Below are positions 24,801 through 36,800 of a stretch of 64,000 nucleotides of DNA, piece by piece. The stretch spans positions 14,198,001-14,262,000 of the forward strand of contig OY783214.1 of the NCBI GenBank assembly GCA_963678705.1. Reading direction: 5' to 3'. The notes under the pieces were generated by a model. It was given only the letters and a program-made list of their open reading frames with translations. It was not told the origin of the DNA and made no database searches. Both the position numbers and the translations under genes were made by a program. The stretch comes from Panorpa germanica. Its lineage: Eukaryota; Arthropoda; Insecta; Mecoptera; Panorpidae. Position 1 is the first letter of the stretch; every line of letters starts with the position of its first letter.

Positions 24801-27800
24801 GGCTTGTACTTAGAGTCTTAGAGCGCAATATCGCTAACAATATACAGAAAAGGTAGATGGTTTGGTCTACTATTAAAACATCATAATAATTGGTCTGGAT
24901 AAGATAGAAGGAGTGACATAAGTGCACATAATTTGGTGCAAAATAGTATACCCGCTAGTGAAGAAAGTAGGATATTCCAGTCCGCGTGTTTGCCACCCTT
25001 GCCTTCGGATAGGGGTCAGTTTTACACGCGGGTTGAAATGTCTTACTTTCTTCCCTCGGTGTGTAATATACTATTAATGTTTCATGTACAATAAATTTTT
25101 TACATACATACGTGCATAAATCTTTTGATTTACTTCGTTTTATTGATTAATACCAATAATATAAATCCAAGTATACATTCCTAAACTCTTCACCTAGGCG
25201 AAAACTAAAGCTCACACAAGACACACATACACATACATGTAGTAAGTAGTTTTGCTGTGCCATTTAAAGCTTTGTATCTTTAAAGTATTTATATATATTT
25301 ATATCTGACTTGAAAAACCTAAACAGTTTAGTTGGGGGCCCAGATTTTTTTTTTGGCACCGCGGCCCTTGTTTGCCTAGCTATGCCACTGATTCAGCATC
25401 AAGCTTTTAAACGATAGATAACTTTAGAATATGTGTTAACTCAGTATTCTTGTTTTTGTAGAAAGTACAATGTTTTACGTAAATTTTCAAAACAGCCGCA
25501 TTTAATTGTGTATATAATTTCAGAACATTCATTCTGCTGACTCTGTTTTCACAATGTCTTCAAAATGTTTCCGTTCCGACAGTTACATACAGGAAGGGGG
25601 AAGGTATGCAGATAACCTGGTTTCCCTTATTCAAATTATTTCCGGTGAGATGTAGTCATTTCTCTGACAATTACCACTAAAATAAAAATGTTTGTAATAA
25701 TATGATTTATATTTATTAGGTTTTACTAACCATTTCTTTGATGTGGGGTTTGTGTGGAATTCTTACAATCACGGATTATCTTCCTGTTGGCCATCCTGCT
25801 AGAACTGATGTTAAAATTAAAATTTTGGAAGATGCTTCTTGGTTTCGTGTGCCTTATCCAGGTACCTACATATATATAGCCCTTTTAAATTAATTAATTT
25901 AACGTCGTCTTTTTTCCTATAACCAAAGACCTCCTACTATTTTAGCAGATTTTGTGGTGTTATATGTGGTAAATGCATATACATAATCAATTTAATTTGA
26001 TAACAAGTAATTATCCGCAAAACACATACAACCTAGTAGTATTTAATCTAAAAGTTTCCGTTTATTATTTTATAGCTATTCTAAAAGCCTTTAATCCTTG
26101 AGAAGGTGTTCTTAAGATGTTATAACCTCTAAAAAGGTGTTCTTATAGATTTACTTTTTGAAAGCAGTAAAATAGAGCATAAAACAGGTACTCGAGTAGA
26201 AAACTATCGGGAAAGTGTGAGAGCCCGATCAGGGCCTGATTCGGGTAATTAAATAAACCTTAGATACATGTAACTGTGCTCCTAAATAACGAAATCTAAT
26301 AATCGAAGCCGAATTTATTATTCGTAAACTATATGATAAAAAGAATATTTTTCTTAAATTATTGTGAACCAATCCTATAATAATCCATAAATAATGAGAA
26401 ATTGAAAGCATGTCAAATTTCTGAAAGGTATGCCAAATATTTCCTTCAATAAACAGCATTTCATTCTTTAAGGTCAATGGGGGTTGCCGACAGTAAGTTT
26501 AGCAGGCGTTTTAGGAATGCTTGCAGGCGTATTGGCTTGCACAGTGGAATCTATCAGCTATTATCCAACAACAGCGCGCATGTGTGGTATGTATTAAGCT
26601 TTGTATCTATCAAACGTGTATAACGTTAACAAATTTGATGTATTTACACAGGAGACACCAATAACCAATAATCTAGTGTTACCCTACAAATCTGTTTTCT
26701 ATCGTAGTAATGTCTGATTCGGATTTGTGTAACATTTTTCGAAGCACGTTCTAGGCCACAATTTGAAAATATATTTGGTTAATATTTCGTTACGTTCAGG
26801 AAAAGAAATTTCGTATCTTAAAGTAACTTCATAAATGGGTGTGATCTATTTACACATTTTCGATTCGAGTTTTTGTTGTCTATAAATCACGCTATATCGC
26901 CCAATTGTCTAATCAGATTAGAGGTCATGTCTGAGAATATCTTATTTGAATTTTATACGCTTCTGATCCATATTGTTTCCATTCGGAACATCAAACGAGA
27001 TTGTAGTTCGTGCTTTCTAAGCAGGAACGTAGTTTGTCTTTCAACCTTTCTCTTATTCTTTCACAGTTGCTTCTCCTATATTTTCTTTTTCCCATCCTCT
27101 TCTGCTATTTTTGCTGTCCCTCCTTCATTCCTCGTTTTCCTTTTATCCATCCATTGCTCTTTCTCTGTCTATTCTCCTTTCACTCCATATTCAAGTCTCT
27201 CCTTCCATCCGTACTGTCCATCTTCTATTCTTTTCGCTCTCTCTCTCTCTCTTACCTCGCCCATCCTCTCAGTCTCACTTTCACTTCTCTTTCATATAGT
27301 TTGGTAAACTACAAGATTTAGTGGTACAGTTATTGTGATTTCTTAACTAATATTATCAACGTTAGTAACTTTTAACAACAATAATTTTTTTTGGTGGATC
27401 TACTGCTTTATAATAATGTAATTCACACGGTGATGGTAATAATTTGCTTCAAAATTCAATGTCCGTTTGATTACATCGTGTGATTGATATATTGATAGGA
27501 GCCCCTCCTCCTCCCCTACACGCAATTAATAGAGGCATAGGTACAGAAGGTCTGGGCACGGTATTGGCCGGATTATGGGGCTGTGGAAACGGAACCAATA
27601 CGTTCGGAGAAAATGTTGGCACTATTGGAGTTACCAAGGTTAGTTGCTTACTTAATTATAATTTGTTTACTGTTTAATTATTGTTTCCTTACTTTATGTT
27701 TAATACCAGAAATACTGTATTTCGAGTTAAGAAAAATAAAAATAAGGTTTGTTCAAAGATACGTGGAATCTATTCTTGGATTTCAGAGTAGGGTGTAGTC

Positions 27801-30800
27801 GTAATGGCACACTTTATCATAAGATAAAATTTCTACTTTAATGTTTATTTACAGATTTACAGATTTGTCAATTCTGTAAAGGGTTTGGAATTTTAGAAGC
27901 CATCAAATTCTATTAAATCTAATACCCGTTTAAAATAATTTTAATTTTGTATTTAGGTCAAATTCAATTGCATCTTCTTCTCCTCCTTGATTACATGTAG
28001 CGGATGCAGAGTCGGATTTGGAGGTGTTGATGCACTGTGGCAACAAAGGAACGCAGGCCCTTAATTATTTTCCGAATAAAAGGAATCATTTTTTTCCGTC
28101 GTCTTTCAAAAGTTTATTGCTTTTATCTCTATTGTAGGGGCCATTCTTTTGTGGAGGCCCCGGAACACTAGCTCCGCTTGCCCTCTCAAATCCAGGCCTG
28201 AGCGGATCTAGATGAATTTGAAAATAATAATAATAACACAAAACACCATATTGTCATACATTTTACATGATATTCTGCATGTAATTTATTCTGGAATCAC
28301 AAATTCCTAGTGTTGAAAGTATCATTAAAATCTAAGTGGAACATGCAGATGACGTAGTCATCGTAGAATGTCAACAAGTTATACTTTACATAAAATTTCT
28401 ATAAAACACAGTACAATACATTGTGTATGTACTCGTATTAGATAGAAATATTTTAAAAACATATCAAAAACAGAAATTTAAATAAAAATGTACTAAACTA
28501 TGAATGTAGATTGTCATTTTTGTTTGCTACAGGTTGGCAGTAGGCGCGTCGTCCAGGTTGCCTCTATTCTCATGCTGATACAGGGCGTCGTCAATAAATT
28601 CGGTGCCGTGTTTATTATCATCCCCGAACCAGTCATTGGAGGATTATTTTGTGTTATGTTTGGAATGATCGCGGCCTTCGGTAAGCATGTGTTTTATACA
28701 AATTTATTACTTAATAACACTGTGATGCCACGCACAAAGTACAGGGAGTTTGAAAATGTGTTCTAGATGTAACATTAGAAAGAACGGACGTAAGCGTGGG
28801 TGTCAATTACAGAGCACGATGCGCCTTAGGTCGTCTGCACATGGGTCGACTGATTGCAAACGCGAGCTCCGGATCTGACAAAACCGAATGAGAATGGAAC
28901 TGTGTTGTGAGTGAGAGAACGCACAAGCTCGAATGAAAAAAAGCTGATTTGAAATTGGTTTTGAGCGACTGTGTTTCTAGGTCGTAGTGCAATTACGTTG
29001 CATGCTTTTGATGGTGAACATCATGAGCAGAGATGTGCACAAATTCTTTTCAAAAGTATTTAAATACATACATACAAATACCTCACAATATGACACAATA
29101 AAATCCCCTATTATATACGACTCGGCATGGGTCGTTTTTAGTTTTCGTTGGAAACTTCGAATTTGCAATCATTCGAATCGTGTGGGGACGGCCTTAGTGT
29201 CATACCAATTATTGTGACATTGTAACCGTTTTCTTGCGAATTCTTCAGTAAGCTGTAATCGCATAAGTACACTTTATCATGAGAGGAAATTTCTATTTCA
29301 TACGATCGTATTTATAATATCGTTCATATGTCACGCAATGAGTTCTACATCATGTCGCAGAGTTACGAACAATCTTGGATGGCTGTATATCTTTCACCAA
29401 CGTAAGCTGTGCCAATGTTATCAATTTTTTTGAGACGAAACGGTGAGAATAGTACACGATGAACTTACACGACTAACAGTAGAGTTGTGTATTCATAAAT
29501 ATTAGTCTAGCTACTCCATTTCAGCCCGATGCGTAAATGAACTAATTTTCTTCAAAATAGATTATAGGTTAGATATATAAATTTTTTTATTCTAATATTT
29601 ATTGACCTTGATTCATAGCTTTAACACTATATAATAGTAGAAAAGATCTACATATTAACTGTATTCTTGTATCGCCATTATTTTGCTGTTTAGTCGCATA
29701 GAATTGCTAGTTATGAAAGCTTCAGTTTATAAAACAGAAATAAAAATGAAGCTAGCGTTTTATAACAGCGAGGTCATGGTCTATCTGGCACAGCCCCTAG
29801 GGTTTTGTCTGAATCGTAGGTTCGCTGTAAACCACGTCCAACTACCCCACATACTGTTCAAAAACTTGGCATCGAAATACTCCGCTCATCTATAGTAAAT
29901 TTGGCAGAGACTTGGTCGAATATACGAGAATAATTCGTTCGTTATTGATTTATCTCTGTAATAGAGACTTGATAGCCGTTGTTAAAAGAAATGGGTGGAT
30001 AAAGGTGAAGGTGTAACCATAGATTAATTGTTGATTTTGTAACTCAAGATGGACGCACTTATGCTTGTTAGTTTACCCGAGGGTTAGGGGGTTCGGGGTT
30101 GGGGAAATTGCACACTGATTGAAACCCAGGCTCCGACCGACTGGCTCCAGGCCATAATGAAACATACTCGTATAGTCTAGGCAAAATTTGTTAGTTACGA
30201 CGCATTTAACTATGCATAATTATAACTACGTATGTAGCGATATTACCTTTTTGTTATTAGCATATTATCAAATACTTAAAAGATATGGCTTAAAGGTATA
30301 TTTGAGGTTGTACAAATGTTAGGGTAAGGTAGTACTGCGAGCAAAAATCACGCGGAATTAAATTCGTACCCAAATTTGAATTAAACTTAATTGGAAATTA
30401 AAAATCGCCAGTATGTTCATATGATTTCATGTGTTACATAATTGCGGATTTATTCTGCGCGATTTTTTTCCATTTAAATGATCATACGTGTTTTATTTAG
30501 TGCGAGAAATGTGTACAGTATTATATGAAAAAGCATCTTAGAAAATGTATGGATTATTTCAAACATATAAGCCCTTAGGCTACGTCTTAATATAGTACAT
30601 GAGATTAATAAACATTTTTGCTATGGATGATTTGCAAGACCTACGATTTGATCTTGTGAAAAACTGTGATATCTAATAAATATGTAAGATATCAGATATT
30701 TCATTCGTTCACCGTACAGGGATTGCATGATAAGCTTTATACCATTCGATAAACTATATAACATTTCATTATATACTATTTATAAACAAAGCTTGAACAT

Positions 30801-33800
30801 TTATCTGACTCATAAAGTTTATACGATTTAAATAGCTCAATCGTGTGCAAAGTTATTAACGTTTTTAAATTTGAAAACATGGAGTGCTAGTACAAATTTG
30901 TAAATCGATTGTCATTTTAGTACACTGTCGCCATCTACATCTAACTACATAACCATGAAGTAATGTTTCGCTTAACTAAAAAATTACATGTACTTAAAGC
31001 TGACGAATTATTTGAATTTATTCTGCAATGTAAAAAAACTGTTCCAAATTTTATGACTGGACTACAATTTCTAATACAACACTGTAAGGACCATGGCTGT
31101 TTACCCAGGGTTTTAGGAGAACAGGGGTTGCAATTTCAAGCCTTCCTTAAACGTTTTGTGATATAAAAATATTTTTATAGTAAGCAGGAAAATTATACTG
31201 AACAGGAAATATGATGAACATAAAAAATATATTGTCTAAAAAGATGAAAGAAAAAAAAAATATTTCACCGAAAAAATCTGTCGGGAGTATTTGAAAAAAC
31301 ATTTGGATCATAAAAACAAAGCTCTTGTAACCAAATAAAAGAATACCTTATAGGTAGTGTCTTGTAGAATGAGGACAAAATATTAATCTTACATAAATTG
31401 ATCGATTACATCTATAATAATTACAAACGTAATTTGTGATATTTTATGAATTTTTTTGATATTTTATGATCTTATAACTGCGTTCTAAAACAACAATTAA
31501 GTATAGAACCTACGAGTAATATCTCTGTCCCTGGTAAAAACACAGTCATATTTCTTAGGCCATCTTGGCGCCAAATACATTTCCTTATCCATTATCTATA
31601 ATTTATGACAAAGTCTAATATCGCCCTCGCTAAAACTGTGGCATAAATAATTACGTCAAGAACCAACTTAAAGCGACGTGCCGCGGCCATCACGTGAAAG
31701 ACTGGGGTTGATCAACAATCAACAGGCGTCTGCTATCCGAGTAATAAATTGTAATTTATACATAGCCTTTACGTCAAAAAGGGAAAGAAAGTGATTATAT
31801 AGATAACGAAAGAACTGGTGCGTGAGAAGATGCGAAAGGTCAGAGCTAAAGACTGTCACAAAAAGTTAAAGAAAAATGAACTTTAATAAAAGTTTTTTTT
31901 CTTGTAATTTAATTTTTATATTAAAAAACATCTGTTAAAAATTTTCAAGGAAAAATATTAGAGAAAATAATGAATTAAGGAAGAAAAATTATTTTTTAAA
32001 ATAGAATTTATAATAATAATGAAAGATTTAACGATTTGTTCTTTGGGTAGCCGATGTAGTTAGGTCGTAGCTCTAACATTATGCTATACTTGGGTTCGGA
32101 TTCAATACCCGAAGATGAAATAAATTTATTCCATGACAGGCAATGAGATAAATTCATCAAATAATAACCAAATAAAAAATAAACAAATATAACAACTACA
32201 TAATAAATAAAACCATATAACATAGCTGTTCAAATCGCAGCAATATAATATAATAAAAAAAATATTTAAAGCTTTGAATCTCTGATTGTATCTAATTAAA
32301 AAGTCACCGGAAATGTACCGTGAGGAGACGGTTGAAAAACTCCGTTCAACTATGACTAGATACAAAAAAAAGTATAAATTGTATTATAAGAATATAAAAA
32401 GAAACGTAATTTTACATAAGATGAAAATGTCGTGGAAGCTAAGAGGAAAAAGTAATTAGAGATAGGCTGCAAGGTAATTATGACTCTAACTAATACAGTT
32501 GATTTCACGTGAAAGCCAAAAAAAGGTAGGCTGGAAGGTAACTGGTTGAGATCGATTAATCGAAGAATCGATTTTTTGAATAGAATAAATCGATTTTTTG
32601 AATCGATTTTAAACACTCGAAAATCGAGATTCGATTTTTTTTTGTAAGAATGCAATTATTTACATTATTTCTTATAAGCTTGGACATGAAATATTGGGAA
32701 CTATAATTATTTTATTCAATAATAAATAACGTACATGATTTTATTGATTAATCAAAAATCAGTCCTCACTAATTCTTTAATTATAAGAAAGGCTTGTATT
32801 GTTTTTACAAATTTAATAAAACTCAAAAAGAATCGAAAAATCGATTTTTGAGAAATCGATCTTCTAGACTTCGATTTTTTTCTGAATCGATTCTTTAGAC
32901 TTCGATTCGAATCGATTAAAAAAGCGATCTTTTTTAAGAAGAATCGCCATTCCTACTCCAGATGCCCATTAGTCATGGCGCACTAACACTGAAAGTAACT
33001 GAGTACTGATCTATCAATACCTATTACAATTTTATTGAATTTAATACTACGGACACATCCCAATTATATCAGCTTTTCTTTATTTAAATTAAATCTTCTA
33101 CTATGTAATTTGCATACAGCTCAATACAGAATCCAGGGGACGGGTATTGCAAAAGTATCACGTACTTCAATCGTGAATATATTTGCGCTATCTACATATA
33201 TATAAATATAGAGCACATACAAGTTTAAGATAAGGGTAGATTTCACCCCTGACTACGTTATATCATAGTAGACTCATCCATTACTCAAAAGGAGGATACT
33301 ATAAATAGGGTATACATAACTAAACAATTTATTAATTTAATAATATAACTTCTTAGGTTCACCTACCTTTTTTCGCCATACCAATAGAAACCTTGCGTAT
33401 TTACGTGGCACCACACCTGAAAAAATAAAAATAATAATAATAATAACATTATATCAGTGACGCTTGTAGCGCTACGACTATTAAGCAAGCAAACGTGTAA
33501 TTAAAACACGATTATAATTAAAATGCAAATGTGTCAACTGATTTGTTCATCAAATGCACGAATATGTGTGCAATGCTCTGCAGTGTAATCAAAAACAATA
33601 TGAGATTAATGAAATGTAAATAATGCATAATTTTCTATTTTAAAATGTTGTGAATATATTTTGCAAACTACATGCAGCGTGCAATTCAACTCTTTGTTTT
33701 TATTGCATTCATTCAATTGAAATTAATTGGACGCGCATTTAACAAGTACGAGCGAATGCAATTACGCCTTCTATGTATGACGTCATTATGAAAATGATGT

Positions 33801-36800
33801 GTTAATGGGGTATTTTATTTTTCCTGTACATTTATACTTGAATATGAACATTTCTAAAGCTAGCTACTCGTAATTATATACGAGTATGCATTGAAATGTA
33901 TTTAACTACAGGAAAAATTTACTATTATATTTAATGAATGAAACGTAGGTGAGAAGGGAAGCGCAGCGTAAATCGTAAGCAAGCGGCACGGTATGTTTAC
34001 TCGTATAAATGTTTATCGCTGACGTTGTGTACAAAACTAAGAACGCATTTATTAGACGTTAAAATAAACTAAACCAAAACTATGCTTACCAGTAAATACA
34101 TGTTACTGCGAAGTGTTATTGTGGTGCACCCAGACACATCAACAAATGGAAGTTAAAGAATTAGATATCCAACAAAACGGAAGACGAGTGTTTATTAATT
34201 AATTTTAGTCAAATCGTTCTCTCCTATGTTTACTTTATTAAATTCGATGCGATGGCTGCTTTCCGTGCTGGACTTTGGATGTTTACAATAAAACACTTTT
34301 TCCCTTTTTGTTATAAATATAGAGAACAATAGCAAAATCCTGGAAGCAAATTTATATTAGGGGGCGTCCATAAATTACGTGAGGTGTTTTTTTAAATTTT
34401 CCGTCCCTCCCTCCCCCCTTGGTGAGATGTCGTGAGATTTTATTCAACCCCCTCCCCCATCCCCCAATCTCACGTGAGATCGGCATCCGTGTCCATGATT
34501 CACTGAAATACAAACATAAACTGCATGCAGAACATACCCATGTCGCCGATAGATTTCATTTGACTCGTATTGCACCGTAACAACAAGCGATCTTAGGTAT
34601 CCCCTCCAGTCTGAGGCGGCTTTTTGCATTTACAAAGGTTCGGATGGATATCGTTGTAGTAGTGGTAACGCTTGGATAAAATTCGCCTTTATTCGGTTCT
34701 ACTGTGCGAGGTAGTGCCGCCCGTATTCGGACGGCTTTGTAGCGTGCAGTCTGAGAGCTCCAGAGCGATCTCATTACATTTACATGGTTCGGATAGGTAA
34801 AGCGTAGTAGCCCGTATACGTCCGGCAGAAATTCGCTTAAATACGGTCCCATACTGAGACAGGCCTTAAGCATGTACAATCTAGATTAAATGGACCAAAA
34901 TAGTATAATTTTTTTTTGTTTCAATCAGAAAAAAAATTGCGTGATATTTGCCGAGACCCCCCCTCTCTCCAACGGAAGATTAGATGAGATTTGACTCGAC
35001 CCCCTCCCCCCCTTAAACATCTCACGTAATTTATGGACGCCCCCTTACGAAGTAAACTATAATGGTAAGGAAAAAACGCAAATATGTATGTATGTATACG
35101 TATGTATGATATAATATTTTTTCGCGGAAATATAATTTCTTTTCGCAACGGAAATATAATTTTATTTCGCGGCGGAAATGTTATATTTTTTTGCGGCAGA
35201 AATATAATTTTTTTTCGCGGCGGAAATATATATTTTTTAAATATTACCTTTATATTTGGCATATTTTATAAGCAAGTTCGAACACGCATATGTGAACACG
35301 GTGTGCCTAGTATAAAACTAGATGCCCAGGAGGGGACGCCCATGCATAATTCCCATTACAATGTAAATGTTTTTATCAGGTATTTCAGCTCTGCAACACG
35401 TAGATCTTCGTTCATCTCGCAACCTCTACATTATCGGTATATCATTCTTTCTACCCCTGGTTGTGTGTCCTTGGATGACGCAACATCCGGACGCCATCCA
35501 AACAGGATCTCCAACATTAGACGGAACTCTCACTGTTCTCCTGGGGACGAGCATCCTCGTGGGAGGGTTCGTAGGATGTCTTCTAGACCATATTATACCA
35601 GGTTTGTTTTGTATTCCTTTCATAATTATATTTAAAGTTAAAGTGTTCTTTAGCGAAACGTTTTGTTACCTAGGAATGAATAAATTATGTTCTTAAAATC
35701 TCTCCCTCTCTCTTTCTTTATTGTTGTAAGTTTTTAAATTGGTAATTTGTAAGCATATCTAATGATAAAGGAGGAACGAAAATTCGTTATTAACCCATTA
35801 TTCAAATAAGTTAATCAGATTAAGTTTTTAGTTTGAATAATTAATATAAAACAGCCTTAGAGCGAATATATTAAAAGTTTATTTGCTAATTAGGATATGC
35901 ATTATCTTGAGGTAGTTGTTCGGTGGATGCATTTCATGCAGGATTATAATAAAACTTAAGCTTAATTATTCTTGGATTAAATGCAAATCATGTGAGCCTA
36001 ATTATCTTAAAATTGACTACGCCATTTTTATGAAAAACGAAATTAATAACAGTTTGTAATTTTAACACGGGTTCTTATAAAGTTTTTTATAAGAACTATT
36101 TTGTTTAAATTCCAAACGTAATGCAGGAAGAACTAAAAAAGTAAAAGGAAATGGGGTATTTCTAATTAAAACTAAAATCAAAAATATTGATAACGAACGT
36201 AAAAGATTAAATTATTAAATGAATCCAAAAGCTATGGCTATAATTAATTTGTGACTATGTGTAATTTGTTTTAATTTAAGGTACCCCTGAAGAGAGGGGT
36301 GTTCTTTCATGGGCTGAGGAAATGACCGTGAAGTACACCGAAGGAGACGAGAGCAGCAGCACCTATGATTTTCCTTATGGGATGAGTCTTCTTAGAAGGT
36401 AGTTCATTTTCATATTTTTTAATGTGAATTACATCTGCGAAATATAAATGATTAAATAACAGTACGTGACTGAGACCCTTTATTTCACTCATAATCATAA
36501 ATCTTCTAAGACAGCGGTGTTGTTCACATATATGGGGGTACGACACTATAAATACTGCCAACATAGTAGCAGGTCGTCGGTAATACGACTTGGTATCGAA
36601 AAGAAATCGATAATTTAAAATAATTGTATTTTGACTAATTTAATGCAAAAACAAAAATGAAGATGATTATTTTTGTCCGAGAATTATCCGATTTGGTTCG
36701 AAAAACTATTCGATTATTATCAGAAAGTACATATATATTATGATTATTATAAGATTACGTGTATATAAATATAAACCTAATTTTTCAGAATGAAATGGAC

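Noticed and set aside
26873..27321. Overlapping Ser/Leu-rich ORFs
   Set aside because: Products of the CT-rich tract in SLC23 intron 7; no protein-like order.
28001..28205. GC-richer stretch with CGGATTTGGAGG and, reversed, CTGGATTTGAGAGGGCAAGC
   Set aside because: Looks like two facing ends of a deleted hAT-type element, but TIRs could not be aligned convincingly and no target duplication was seen.
30963..31166. 67-codon ORF
   Set aside because: Intronic in SLC23, no recognised domain and no splice or expression support.
32046..32125. tRNA gene
   Set aside because: A B-box-like block is present but no acceptor stem or anticodon arm can be paired; kept only as a weak SINE remnant.
35084..35635. 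183-codon plus-strand ORF with FFRGGNI repeats
   Set aside because: A chance open frame through the minisatellite that overlaps SLC23 exon 10 in the wrong frame.
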